Assembly (NCBI GenBank): GCA_038326205.1
Contig: JBBQJV010000001.1
Span: forward strand, 1-64,000
Source: UBA7672 sp038326205
GTDB taxonomy: Bacteria > Pseudomonadota > Alphaproteobacteria > Caulobacterales > Hyphomonadaceae
Length of the DNA stretch: 64,000 nucleotides
Reading direction: 5' to 3'
Made by a program: the position numbers and the translations under genes. Position 1 is the first letter of the stretch; every line of letters starts with the position of its first letter. The notes beneath the pieces were generated by a model. The model was not told the DNA's origin and ran no database searches. It saw only the letters and a program-made list of their open reading frames with translations. Positions 7,497 through 16,273 of this stretch are shown piece by piece.

Positions 7497-8510
7497 TCAG
7501 ATCGTGCGGGTGGCGATGCGGTGGATGAGGGTGCGGACGATGGCGTCGGAGGGCGCGCCTGCCTGCTTGCAGGATTTCTCGGCTTCGTAGAGGCGCGCGA
7601 AGGTTCGCTGGATGACCGGTGTGCGCCAGTCGCGCACGGCGCGGGAAAAGGCGGGCCATTCCTTCTCGAACACGGGCGGGCGCAGGCGCATGCCGGTTCC
7701 GACATTGTTGGCGACGGCGTCCATCACGCGCAGCATGCGAAAGTGAAGCGTGCGCAGGGCGGAGATGGGGCTGCCGCCAGAATCGAGAAAGCGGTTGATC
7801 GAGAGCGTCGCCTGCGCGGCGTCACCGAGGACTGCAGCGTCGGCGGCGTCATCGGCGCCGCGCGGCTGTTCGGCGGAGGCGAGTTGCGCGACGTCTTCGA
7901 TGGTGACGGCGCGGCCGAGGCCGATAGAATAGAGCTCGAGCTTTTCGAGTTCGGAGAGCGCGAGGCGACGGTCACCGGGAAGTTCGGCCACGAAGGCGGC
8001 GAGGGCGGGCGGGTCGATGACGACGCCGGCAGCAGCGAGGCGGCGGGTGACGAGATCATTCACGGCGCCTTCGTCGTCGGCAAAGAGCTGCAAGGCCTGT
8101 GCGCCAGAAGATGCTTCGAATGCACCGCGCAGTTTGCTCGCCCTGCCGAGATCGCCGGCCTCGATGATCCAGGCGGCTTCGGGGATGATGGCGCCCTGGT
8201 CGACGTCGCCGAGAATATCGACCAGCGCTTTGGCGCCGGTCTCTTTTTCCATGCGTACGCGCACGAGACGATCACCGCCGAGCAGCGAGCGGGCGACGAG
8301 TTCGTCGGTCAGCATTTGCGGGTCGCGCTTGAGGTCGTCGTCCGACATCTTAATCAGGTTGAAGGGATCGACGCCGGGAACCCAGCGTTCGGCCAACATG
8401 TCGGCGGCGGTGGAGACGAGCCCGGTGTCTGATCCGAAGATCAACGCGATGCGCGACTTGCCCTGCGGTTTTTCGCAGAAGGCCAATGCGCGCTGGCCGG
8501 TAAGTTTCAT
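7497..8510 (-). CDS. holA: DNA polymerase III subunit delta
   Basis: A 337-residue HolA, the clamp-loader subunit that opens the beta sliding clamp. The N-terminal IALIFGSDTGLV and the following SLLGGDRLVRVR and EAGDL motifs fit the family, as does the C-terminal helical collar domain with LRTLHFRMLRV. The ATG at 8510 overlaps the lptE stop (ATGA). This places holA as the last gene of the DUF3576-leuS-lptE-holA operon, an arrangement often found in alphaproteobacteria. A longer upstream open frame overlaps lptE and is not family-like. Sequence conservation of HolA is generally weak, but the context makes the call firm. Confidence 0.92.
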   Translation of the reverse strand: MKLTGQRALAFCEKPQGKSRIALIFGSDTGLVSTAADMLAERWVPGVDPFNLIKMSDDDLKRDPQMLTDELVARSLLGGDRLVRVRMEKETGAKALVDILGDVDQGAIIPEAAWIIEAGDLGRASKLRGAFEASSGAQALQLFADDEGAVNDLVTRRLAAAGVVIDPPALAAFVAELPGDRRLALSELEKLELYSIGLGRAVTIEDVAQLASAEQPRGADDAADAAVLGDAAQATLSINRFLDSGGSPISALRTLHFRMLRVMDAVANNVGTGMRLRPPVFEKEWPAFSRAVRDWRTPVIQRTFARLYEAEKSCKQAGAPSDAIVRTLIHRIATRTI

Positions 8511-9112
8511 TGCTCGGCGGGAGGCGCTGGAATGGTCTTCGGTGCGTCTGCCGGATCGGGGACAGGGGCATTCGGGTCGATCGGCTTGCCGTTCCTGGGG
8601 TTTACTGTCTTGCCGGCCGCCATGATCAGGTCTGCACGGATGGAGCGCGCCAGAAGTGTGGCGAGACGTTCCTGTGCGCCGGTCTGCGCTGCCATATCGG
8701 CATAGGCGGCGTTGGCGAAGTTGAAGCTGGCGCGATCCTCGACCGACCCTCGGCCGAGAATGTCGCCGCTGGCGGCGCGCAGTGTCCACGTTGCGGTCCC
8801 GACATAGTCGGAGCGGGAGGCTGCCTGGTCGGGCGCGAAGGCGAGGCGGTCGATTTGCTGTTTCAGCTCGACGTCGAGCGTGCCGGCGGCGAAGCCCGGA
8901 ACGCCCTGGCCGACGGTGCGCACCAATTCCTGACGCAGGAAATGGCCGGTGCGGCCGGACGCTGCGCCGCTGGTGGCTGTCGCGCGGATCTCGGAAATCT
9001 GGATCGGGCCGGAGGTGGCGTAAGAAGCGCCCTGTCCACCGCCATAGACGGGGGTGAACCCGCAGGCGGTCAGCGGCAGGAGGGCAAGACCAAGGAGTGC
9101 AGCTCTGATCAT
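8507..9112 (-). CDS. lptE: LPS assembly lipoprotein LptE
   Basis: A 201-residue outer-membrane lipoprotein. The N-terminus MIRAALLGLALLPLTAC has a clear lipobox, LTAC, followed by GFTPVYGG, which is the hallmark of the LptE/RlpB family (C-G-F-x-P-[LV]-Y). LptE plugs the LptD barrel and is needed to insert lipopolysaccharide into the outer leaflet. The ATG at 9112 overlaps the leuS stop by four bases, and its own stop overlaps the holA start. The C-terminal 30 residues are Pro/Asp-rich and probably flexible. The leuS-lptE-holA order is widely conserved, which supports the assignment despite low sequence conservation. Confidence 0.9.
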   Translation of the reverse strand: MIRAALLGLALLPLTACGFTPVYGGGQGASYATSGPIQISEIRATATSGAASGRTGHFLRQELVRTVGQGVPGFAAGTLDVELKQQIDRLAFAPDQAASRSDYVGTATWTLRAASGDILGRGSVEDRASFNFANAAYADMAAQTGAQERLATLLARSIRADLIMAAGKTVNPRNGKPIDPNAPVPDPADAPKTIPAPPAEQ

Positions 9113-11724
9113 GATGCGACGATATTCACGATACGGCCGGGAACGACAATCACCTTTCGCACGGTCATTTCCCCAAGATGCTGTTTGACGGTGTCGTCTT
9201 CCCGCGCGGTCGCCTCGACGCTGGCCGGGTCGGCGCTCGCCGAAACGGTGATTTCGGTGCGCCTCTTGCCGTTGATCTGGACCGGCAGGGTGACCGTGTC
9301 GGAGACCAGCAGGGCGGGGTCGGGCGTCGGCCATTTCGCGGTCGTGACCAACCCGCTCCCGCCCAGCAGCGCCCAGCATTCTTCCGACAGGTGTGGCGTG
9401 AAGGGCGCAGCGATCTGGGAGAACAGGCGCAGGGCCTCGCGGCGGGCGGTGGCCATGCCGGGGGCGGTGGAGGCTTCGGCCTTGCGCAGGGCGTTGCCCA
9501 GCTCGTTCATGCGGGCGATGCTGACGTTGAAGTGGAATTTCTCGATGCCCTGCGTCACGTCACGCACCGTGCGGTGGGCGAGGCGGCGCAGGTCGAGCGG
9601 CTCGCCTGAGTCAGCCGGGCCATCGGCGGTGGCGGGGGCTGCCTCGACCAGGCCCCAGAGTTTCTGGATCGAGCTCCACGCGCCGCGGACACCGGCCTCG
9701 GACCATTCGAAGTCACGCTCGGGCGGCGAGTCGGACAGCGTGAACCAGCGGGCGCAATCGGCGCCGTAGTCGGCGATGATCTGCAGCGGATCGACGACGT
9801 TCTTTTTCGACTTCGACATCTTCTCGACGCCGCCGATGGTGACCGGCTTTTCCGTTCCGATCTCGAATATTCCGCCGTCGCGTTTTTCGATCTCCTCGGG
9901 GAGCAGCCATGATCCTGCTTCCGACTTGTACGTTTCGTGCGTGACCATGCCTTGGGTGAACAGGCCGGCGAAAGGTTCGCCGCTTGCGAGGTCCAGCAGG
10001 CCGCAATCGCGAAGCGCGCGGGTGAAGAAGCGGGAGTAGAGCAGGTGGAGGACCGCGTGCTCGACGCCGCCGATGTACTGGTCGACGGGCAGCCAGTAGC
10101 TGGCTTCGTCCTTGTTTATTGGTTCTTTCGATTTTGGATCGGTAAAGCGCGCGAAGTACCATGAACTGTCGACGAATGTATCCATCGTGTCGGTCTCACG
10201 CTCCGCCTTGGCCGAGCACTTCGGACAGGTGGTGTGCTTCCATGTCGGGTGGCGCGCGAGGGGATTGCCGGGTTCGGAGAAGTCGGCGTTGTCGGGCAGC
10301 ATGACGGGCAGCTGGTCGTCGGGCACGGGAACGGTTCCGCACGATGCGCACTTTATGATCGGGATCGGGCAGCCCCAGTAGCGCTGGCGCGAGACGCCCC
10401 AGTCGCGCAGGCGGTATTGCGTGGTGGCCTCGCCGGACTGGCGATTCAGCAGCGCCTTGATTGCAGCAGTGATCGCTTCCTTTGTGGTCAGACCATTCAG
10501 GAAGTCCGAATTGTAGATCGTGCCTTCACCTGTGTAGGCCTCGCCGCTGACGGTGTAAGTGGCGGGGTCTTCGCCGGGCGGCAGGACGACCGGTTTGAAG
10601 GGCAGGCCATATTTCTCGGCGAACTCGATGTCGCGCTGGTCGCCGGCGGGCGAGCCGAAGATCGCGCCGGAGCCGTAGGTGGACAGAACGAAGTTCGCCG
10701 CCCAGACAGGCAGCTCCCAGTTCGGGTCGAACGGGTGTTTCACGCGGATGCCGAGATCAATGCCGACCTTCTCGGCTTTCTCGATGTCGGCTTCGGACGT
10801 GCCGCGCGCAGCGCAATCGGCCATGAACCTCGCGACGTCGGGGCGCGACTTCGCGATCTGTTTGGTCAGCGGATGGTCGGGCGCGAGCGCGAGGAAGCTG
10901 GCGCCGAACAGTGTGTCGGGGCGCGTGGTGAAGACTTCGATCGGGTCGGTGGCGTGGTTGCGGCCCTTGTCATCCTTGTCGCGCGACAGGGTGTCAGGCG
11001 CGTGCGCGATGTCCCACCAGATCTTCGCGCCCTGTGACTTGCCGATCCAGTTGCCCTGCATGGTGCGGACCTTGTCCGGCCAGCGGTCGAGGGTATCGAG
11101 GGCGGCCAGCAGATCGTCGCCATAGCGCGTGATGCGGAAGAACCATTGTTCCAGCTCGCGCTGCTCGACGACGGCGCCCGAACGCCAGCCGCGTCCGTCC
11201 ACGACCTGTTCGTTGGCCAGCACGGTGTTTTCGACCGGATCCCAGTTCACTTTCGCCGATCGGCGATAGACGAGATCGTTGGCCAGCATCTTCAGGAAGA
11301 TGCGCTGCTGCTGTTCATAGTAGTCGGGCTCGCAGGTGGTGACTTCCTTCGACCAGTCGAAGCTGAGTCCCAACGGAGCAAATTGGTCTTTCATCGCCTG
11401 GATGTTCTGCAGCGTCCAAGTGCGAGGTTGCGCCTTCTTCTCGATGGCGGCGTTCTCGGCGGGCAGGCCGAACGCATCCCAGCCCATCGGGTGCAGGACG
11501 TTATAACCGCTGGCGATACGATAGCGCGCCACCACGTCGCCCATGGCGTAGTTGCGCACATGACCCATGTGCAGCCGGCCGGACGGGTAGGGGAACATCT
11601 CGAGGACGTAGGCCTTTGGCATGTCGCCCGCTTCCTTCGCGGACTTCGCGCGAAAGATCTGGGCGCGGTCCCACGCGGCGCGCCATTTCGGCTCAGTCTC
11701 TTTGGGATTGTAGCGGGTGGCCAT
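9109..11724 (-). CDS. leuS: leucyl-tRNA synthetase
   Basis: An 871-residue class I aminoacyl-tRNA synthetase, normal length for bacterial LeuRS. The HIGH motif appears as PSGRLHMGHVRNY (HMGH at residues 52-55) and KMSKSKKN lies near residue 635. The CP1 editing domain includes the TTRPDT segment, and two Cys pairs (CASC and CPKC) form the zinc-binding insertion. The C-terminal anticodon-binding and leucine-specific regions are intact. It starts at an ATG 74 bases downstream of the DUF3576 lipoprotein gene and is followed with overlap by lptE. Confidence 0.98.
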   Translation of the reverse strand: MATRYNPKETEPKWRAAWDRAQIFRAKSAKEAGDMPKAYVLEMFPYPSGRLHMGHVRNYAMGDVVARYRIASGYNVLHPMGWDAFGLPAENAAIEKKAQPRTWTLQNIQAMKDQFAPLGLSFDWSKEVTTCEPDYYEQQQRIFLKMLANDLVYRRSAKVNWDPVENTVLANEQVVDGRGWRSGAVVEQRELEQWFFRITRYGDDLLAALDTLDRWPDKVRTMQGNWIGKSQGAKIWWDIAHAPDTLSRDKDDKGRNHATDPIEVFTTRPDTLFGASFLALAPDHPLTKQIAKSRPDVARFMADCAARGTSEADIEKAEKVGIDLGIRVKHPFDPNWELPVWAANFVLSTYGSGAIFGSPAGDQRDIEFAEKYGLPFKPVVLPPGEDPATYTVSGEAYTGEGTIYNSDFLNGLTTKEAITAAIKALLNRQSGEATTQYRLRDWGVSRQRYWGCPIPIIKCASCGTVPVPDDQLPVMLPDNADFSEPGNPLARHPTWKHTTCPKCSAKAERETDTMDTFVDSSWYFARFTDPKSKEPINKDEASYWLPVDQYIGGVEHAVLHLLYSRFFTRALRDCGLLDLASGEPFAGLFTQGMVTHETYKSEAGSWLLPEEIEKRDGGIFEIGTEKPVTIGGVEKMSKSKKNVVDPLQIIADYGADCARWFTLSDSPPERDFEWSEAGVRGAWSSIQKLWGLVEAAPATADGPADSGEPLDLRRLAHRTVRDVTQGIEKFHFNVSIARMNELGNALRKAEASTAPGMATARREALRLFSQIAAPFTPHLSEECWALLGGSGLVTTAKWPTPDPALLVSDTVTLPVQINGKRRTEITVSASADPASVEATAREDDTVKQHLGEMTVRKVIVVPGRIVNIVAS

Positions 11725-11798
11725 CTCGTCGCTCTCGTCCGTTCAGTAGCGGAGGGGGGTTCTCATATCCCGCCGCCGAACGAAAGACGACGGGGGTG

Positions 11799-12257
11799 TT
11801 ATTGTGAGCCGCCAAGTCGAAGCTGACGCGCTTTCGAGAGGATAGCATTCTCAAGCGCGACGTTGGTGTCGGGGCTGACGGCTGCCGGCACCCAGGCGCC
11901 GCCGACCAGGGTTTCGCGGAACACGGCGGCGGAGATGCCGTCGGCGCGCAGGCGGGTGTCGAGGATGTAGACGGTCGCCTTGAGGCGCTCGTCGGCCTTG
12001 GCCGGGTTGGCGTACCAGTCGGTGATGACGACGCCGCCGTAAGGGTCGGCCGAGGACAGGGGCAGGAAGGACAGGGTGTCGAGCGTGGCGCGCCAGAGAT
12101 AGGCGTTGACGCCAAGGGCGCCATTTTCTTCCGGGCCGATGTCAGCGCTGGAGGAGCTGGATGTGTTGGCGGTGTCGGAGCCGAAAACGGCGCAGCCCCC
12201 CATTCCCACAGTTGCAGACATCATCAGGGCGGCCAGCGCCACGCGAGAAACCATCAC
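11799..12257 (-). CDS. DUF3576-family lipoprotein
   Basis: A 152-residue predicted lipoprotein. The signal peptide ends in the lipobox MGGC, followed by a Ser-rich linker and then the conserved domain with LGVNAYLWRATLDTL and GGVVITDWY, which I associate with DUF3576. The function of this family is unknown. It is almost always found directly upstream of leuS-lptE-holA in alphaproteobacteria, suggesting a role in envelope or LPS assembly by association only. The start may be the GTG at 12257 or the ATG one codon later; a ggag motif lies at a suitable distance from either. Confidence 0.85.
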   Translation of the reverse strand: MMVSRVALAALMMSATVGMGGCAVFGSDTANTSSSSSADIGPEENGALGVNAYLWRATLDTLSFLPLSSADPYGGVVITDWYANPAKADERLKATVYILDTRLRADGISAAVFRETLVGGAWVPAAVSPDTNVALENAILSKARQLRLGGSQ

Positions 12258-12424
12258 AACGTCACTCCGTCAGCCGGCGCGTATCGCGCCCCCGGGTAAG
12301 CCTTGAGGAGACGTTCCTTAGCTGCAGGCCTATCCCGCAGGCAAGGGCCGGACGCCGTTAGGCCTGCCGCAACACCGCCTCATATACACATTGGGCTGGA
12401 CCGAGATTGCGGAGGAATTCTGGC

Positions 12425-13654
12425 ATGCGGCGAACCATTTCCATGGCGGCCATCGTATTTGGCGCGGCGGGGCCGGCTTTTGCCCAATCCAGCGATGGGG
12501 CGGGCGACGGCGAATGGGCGGTCAAGGCGGAGGCGAGCGTGGTTGTCTCGGGTGTGCATGCTGATGACCCGCTGGACCCTGCGGCGGATGGGCCGCTGGG
12601 CTCTATGGTGCTTGAGATATCGCGCTCGGACACGTTCGAGAACGGCCTGACACTGGGGTGGCTGGGGTCGGTCCGGTATGAGCGGGACAATCCGCGCCGG
12701 CCCGCTTTCCTCGGGGCGTTGGGCGGGTGCCCGGCGACAAATCCTTCGTGTCCGACGCTGGCTAGCGGCGCATTGTCGCCCATCTCGCCGGCAACGGGCC
12801 TTGCGGCGGGCGGAACACCTGTGGATGACGCTGGCTTCCTGACGGTGGAAGCGGCGGCAGTCTCCCTGACAGGGCCGTGGGGTGAGGGCGTTTTGGGCCA
12901 TGATGTCGGGGCGGCGAGCCGGCTTGATGCGCGTGCGCCCACGGTGTTGAACCGGGTGTCGGCATTCTCGCCCGGGCTCGATCCCACAGGGCTTGGCGTG
13001 ACCCGCGCGCGCAATGACGTGACGGCGAGTTCGGCCAAGGCAACTTACCTGAGCCCGCGCTGGCTGGGCCTGCGGCTCGGAGCTTCCTACACGCCAGAAG
13101 CCGACACGCGCTCCGCCGATTTCGATCCGGATTTCAGGGCGACGGGTCTTGCCAGTGCGCAGCTGGAAAATGTCTGGGAGGGAGCGGTGTCATTTGCCCG
13201 TCAGTTCGCCGAGCAGGATCTGCGGGTGCGGGCGGCGGTGACGTATGCGAGCGCTGATTCGGGCGCCGCGCCGCCGGAATTCGGCAGCTATGAAGCCTGG
13301 GGCGCAGGTCTTGAGCTGGAGCATGATGGCTGGACCGGCGGGGTCCGCTGGCTCTCCAGCAACAATGCCTGGGCGGCTGGGAATGGCGATTACAAGGCGT
13401 GGGAAGTCGGGCTGGTGAAGGAGGTCGACGGCTGGCGCTTCGGGGCGGAAGCCGGCTGGTCCGAAGACCAGCTCAGCGGGCTGGAGGGCAATTCCTGGCT
13501 GGTCGGGGTCAGCCGAGATATTTCCCATAATGTGACCCTGGGGGTCGGCTGGACGGCTGCAGATGCCGACATTCCGATACCGGTCGGACTCGGCGTTGGT
13601 CACAAAAATGCCAGTAATGACGGGCTTCTGCTCGAACTCAGTGTGCGCAATTAG
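12425..13654 (+). CDS. porin-like outer-membrane beta-barrel protein
   Basis: A 409-residue protein with a signal peptide (MRRTISMAAIVFGAAGPAFA, cut before QSS) and repeated alternating hydrophobic/polar segments typical of a transmembrane beta-barrel. It ends in NDGLLLELSVRN. The pattern GLGVTRARNDVTASSAKATY and GSYEAWGAGLELEHDGWTGG resembles general Gram-negative porins. Two cysteines near residue 105 (CPATNPSC) may form a disulfide in an external loop. The ATG at 12425 is chosen because ggagg lies 9 bases upstream. The solute cannot be predicted. It stands alone and diverges from the DUF3576-leuS operon. Confidence 0.75.
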   Translation: MRRTISMAAIVFGAAGPAFAQSSDGAGDGEWAVKAEASVVVSGVHADDPLDPAADGPLGSMVLEISRSDTFENGLTLGWLGSVRYERDNPRRPAFLGALGGCPATNPSCPTLASGALSPISPATGLAAGGTPVDDAGFLTVEAAAVSLTGPWGEGVLGHDVGAASRLDARAPTVLNRVSAFSPGLDPTGLGVTRARNDVTASSAKATYLSPRWLGLRLGASYTPEADTRSADFDPDFRATGLASAQLENVWEGAVSFARQFAEQDLRVRAAVTYASADSGAAPPEFGSYEAWGAGLELEHDGWTGGVRWLSSNNAWAAGNGDYKAWEVGLVKEVDGWRFGAEAGWSEDQLSGLEGNSWLVGVSRDISHNVTLGVGWTAADADIPIPVGLGVGHKNASNDGLLLELSVRN

Positions 13655-13754
13655 TGACACCCGCCGGATATCGCTTCCAGAAGGCCCGGCAATTAATCGA
13701 CGTTAACTTTTGTGCCTTGAGTCGTGCGTATTATGTCGTCAGTAAAGGGTGGAC

Positions 13755-14234
13755 ATGCGCATCTCGGCGTCTCTTTTTTGTCTTGCCGCCAGTCTGGCTG
13801 CCGCCCCTGCGTTCGCGCAGGTGACGACTGCGCCTGCGTCCTCGCAACCGGCTGCCCGTGCGGGTCAGGCGGCGGCTGAGGACCGGAATGCCTCCCAGTT
13901 CAGCTTTGGCCTTGGCATCAGCCGTGGTGAAACCGAGCGTTCGCTGATGCCGATCGGACCGGTCGCCAAAGACCAGCTCGAACTGAAATGGAAACCGGCG
14001 GGCAACTGGGACATCACGCTTGACCTGACCAGCCGCTCGCAGAACGAACTGTTTCCGCGTGAGGAAGTCACCGCAGGCGTTGGCTATCAGGTCACGCCCC
14101 GCTTCCGCCTCGGCGGCGGCGTTACGGTGAAGGGCGATTCGCTCGCAAGTTCGCTCTCGAGCCCGGGTCAGAATTTCGGTCGCGAAGGCAACACGGAAGC
14201 CTCCGTGCGCATCGAGTCGGCTTTCTCGTTCTAG
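13755..14234 (+). CDS. ntrZ: NtrZ-like periplasmic protein
   Basis: A 159-residue secreted protein: signal peptide ending AAPAFAQ at about residue 22, then a domain with GLGISRGETERSLMPIGPVAKDQ and a C-terminal RIESAFSF that looks like the end of an outer-membrane or periplasmic beta-rich domain. In Caulobacter a small periplasmic protein at this spot between the parAB region and cenR is NtrZ, described as modulating the NtrY sensor kinase. I make the link from length, signal peptide and gene order, recalled from memory. No ntrYX genes are in this window. An alternative reading is an outer-membrane beta-barrel fragment of unknown function. The ATG at 13755 follows aaaggg. Confidence 0.65.
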   Translation: MRISASLFCLAASLAAAPAFAQVTTAPASSQPAARAGQAAAEDRNASQFSFGLGISRGETERSLMPIGPVAKDQLELKWKPAGNWDITLDLTSRSQNELFPREEVTAGVGYQVTPRFRLGGGVTVKGDSLASSLSSPGQNFGREGNTEASVRIESAFSF

Positions 14235-14246
14235 CTCCGGTTTCGG

Positions 14247-14915
14247 CTAGCGCTTCTTCCAACCCTCCAAGACGCCTTCGATCGCAGCCCAGCCGGCTGC
14301 GTTGTGCATTGCGCTTGCGGCGTTGTCAGCGTTGATGCCGCCGAGCGCATAGACGGGGAGGCAGGCGCTGCGTGTCAGAAGGCGAAAGCGAAGCGGGCCG
14401 ACGGCCGGACCCGCCGAAGGGCTCTGGCTTGGGAAGACCGCCGACACAATCACAGCATCCACGCCAAGCGCTGCAGCGCGAGCGATTGCCATGCGGGAGT
14501 GCGCGGCGGCTGTTTCGATTGATCCCGGCCGGCGCGGGCGGATGGCTTTCAGCTGTCGTTCGGGCCAGTGGACCCCCGCCGCGCCGATGCGTGCGGCGAG
14601 CGCGGGATCATTGGCGACCAGCAGGATCAGGCCGCGCTTCCTGCACGCGCGGGCGAGAGCCAGGCCGCTGGCAAGGCGGCTCGGGCTGCCGAAATGGCGC
14701 CAGATAACGCCGAAGCCGCGCGGCAGGCGTTTCACGATCGACAGCGGGTCTGGCGTGCGCACGGGATCCGTGACGAAGAAGGCGCTGGGCAGAGTGCGGC
14801 TTTTGCCGTTTGCAAAGACGCGCGTGCGGGCAGGTCTTGCGAGACGCGCGGCTGCGAGGAGCTTGCGGCGGATCGCGGCTTGGGGTTGAGCCAATAGCGG
14901 GTAAGAGACACTCAT
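14247..14915 (-). CDS. thiamine phosphate synthase family protein (ThiE/TenI-like)
   Basis: A 222-residue TIM-barrel protein of the thiamine monophosphate synthase / TenI family. Recognisable segments are FFVTDPVRTPDP, GLILLVANDPALAARIGAAGVHWPE, GVDAVIVSAVFPSQSP (ThiE has the analogous VFPT/S-x-SK) and the phosphate-binding VYALGGINADNA. In ThiE these bind HMP-PP and thiazole phosphate. The canonical lysine of the TxSK motif is not obvious here, so it may be a ThiE-like protein without classic activity. The ATG at 14915 shares two bases with the ATG of the divergent yggS; no good ribosome binding site precedes it, and the next in-frame start candidate is TTG seven codons later. Confidence 0.82.
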   Translation of the reverse strand: MSVSYPLLAQPQAAIRRKLLAAARLARPARTRVFANGKSRTLPSAFFVTDPVRTPDPLSIVKRLPRGFGVIWRHFGSPSRLASGLALARACRKRGLILLVANDPALAARIGAAGVHWPERQLKAIRPRRPGSIETAAAHSRMAIARAAALGVDAVIVSAVFPSQSPSAGPAVGPLRFRLLTRSACLPVYALGGINADNAASAMHNAAGWAAIEGVLEGWKKR

Positions 14916-15603
14916 GGACGAAACTGTACTGACCGAAATCGCGAAGGCGCGCACCGATGTTGTTGCCCGCATCGCCGCCGCCGCCAAGGGTGCGCGGCGC
15001 GAGCCTTCGTCTGTGGAACTAGTCGCCGTCTCGAAGGTGCAGCCGGACGATCGGATTGAGGCGATGCTGGCGACGGGCCAGCGCATCTTTGGCGAGAACC
15101 GCGTGCAGGAGGCCGAAGGGCGCTGGGCGGCGCGGCGTGCCTTGTATCCTGATCTTGACCTGCGCCTGATCGGTCCGTTGCAGAGCAACAAAGCGCGAGA
15201 AGCGGTCGCGCTGTTCGACGTGATCGAGACCCTGGACCGCACGAAGCTTGCGGCTGCGCTGGCGGATGCATTTGCGAAAGAGGGCAGGACGCCGAGGCTC
15301 TACGTGCAGGTGAACACGGGCGAGGAAGAGCAGAAGGCGGGCGTGGCGCCGCTGGAGGCCGACGCGTTCATTGGCTCGATGCGGCGTGACTACGGGTTTG
15401 CGATCGAGGGGCTGATGTGCATTCCGCCGGCGGATGAACCTGCTGGTCCGCACTTTGCGCTGCTGGCGAAGATCGCCGGGCGCAATGGCGTTGCGAAGCT
15501 GTCGATGGGCATGAGCGCGGATTACGAGATCGCGGTGATGTTCGGCGCCACGAGCGTTCGGGTTGGCTCGGCGTTGTTTGGGGCGCGCTCTACGCCGGAG
15601 TAG
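14914..15603 (+). CDS. yggS: pyridoxal phosphate homeostasis protein YggS
   Basis: A 229-residue YggS/PROSC-family protein that binds PLP and buffers B6 vitamers. The PLP lysine lies in LVAVSKVQP (residues about 37-45), followed by the signature FGENRVQEA, HFIGxLQSNK-like RLIGPLQSNKAR, and the C-terminal LSMGMSADYEIAV and RVGSALFG motifs. The fold is the alanine-racemase-type barrel. The start codon is part of a CATG palindrome that also holds the start codon of the divergent thiE-like gene. The last 14 bases overlap the 3' end of the convergent yhhN-like gene. Confidence 0.95.
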   Translation: MDETVLTEIAKARTDVVARIAAAAKGARREPSSVELVAVSKVQPDDRIEAMLATGQRIFGENRVQEAEGRWAARRALYPDLDLRLIGPLQSNKAREAVALFDVIETLDRTKLAAALADAFAKEGRTPRLYVQVNTGEEEQKAGVAPLEADAFIGSMRRDYGFAIEGLMCIPPADEPAGPHFALLAKIAGRNGVAKLSMGMSADYEIAVMFGATSVRVGSALFGARSTPE

Positions 15604-16264
15604 CGGCCATCGCGGCCTTGCGGTCGCGATAGGGCGCAATGCGCGAGAGACCCCAGGCGATCATGATCTGTGCGCCTGCATAGGTGATCCAGACAGAGCC
15701 GGGCAGGACGTCGGTTGTTGTGAATTTACCGACGGCGATCAGAGTGTCCGACAGCATGAAGACCACCGCACCGAGCCGCGCCAGCATCGGCGCCTTCACC
15801 ACCATGGCGGTTGCGACCATCGTGGTGATGATCGCCTGATAGATCAGGGCCGGGACAAGCAAGTTGCTCATGCCGGGGGCGAGCCAGCCGAGCAGCAGAA
15901 GCGAGACGACGACCACGACCCCGGCGACGGGGCGGTCGCGTTTGTTGGGGCCGAGGAGGTGGCCCCATTGGAGGAAGCAGAAGATGTAGGCCACATGGCC
16001 GAGCGCGAACGCCGCCATGCCGGCAACGAACACGATCTCGAGCAGGACGTCGCCTGTGGCGCAGAGAAACAGCGCGAGCGCGGCGAGCCAGGCGCGCTGT
16101 GAGAGCGCGTAGATGCCGAGCAGAACGATGCCCGAGGCTTTCCAGACGAGACCCCATGGCTGGACGAGATTCACCCAGTCATTGGCGAGATGGGTCATCG
16201 CCACGACGGCGGCGAAGACGAAGAAGATGTTGAAGGCGGTCTTGCGCTGGGCGGTGTCGGTCAT
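15590..16264 (-). CDS. YhhN-family membrane protein, putative lysoplasmalogenase
   Basis: A 224-residue protein with about eight hydrophobic segments and the YhhN/TMEM86 features: an acidic residue in CATGDVLLE, the FALGHVAYIF segment, and FMLSDTLIAV near the C-terminus. Characterised members hydrolyse the vinyl ether bond of lysoplasmalogens; in bacteria the physiological substrate is uncertain. It converges on yggS with a 14-base overlap of coding ends and follows the L,D-transpeptidase gene with only a 9-base gap, so the two are probably co-transcribed. Confidence 0.85.
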   Translation of the reverse strand: MTDTAQRKTAFNIFFVFAAVVAMTHLANDWVNLVQPWGLVWKASGIVLLGIYALSQRAWLAALALFLCATGDVLLEIVFVAGMAAFALGHVAYIFCFLQWGHLLGPNKRDRPVAGVVVVVSLLLLGWLAPGMSNLLVPALIYQAIITTMVATAMVVKAPMLARLGAVVFMLSDTLIAVGKFTTTDVLPGSVWITYAGAQIMIAWGLSRIAPYRDRKAAMAATPA

Positions 16265-16273
16265 GCGCGCTTG

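Noticed and set aside
13693..13706. CtrA-type site (TTAA-N6-TTAA) ahead of the ntrZ-like gene
   Set aside because: The spacer is 6 instead of 7 bases; I cannot claim a CtrA site on that basis.
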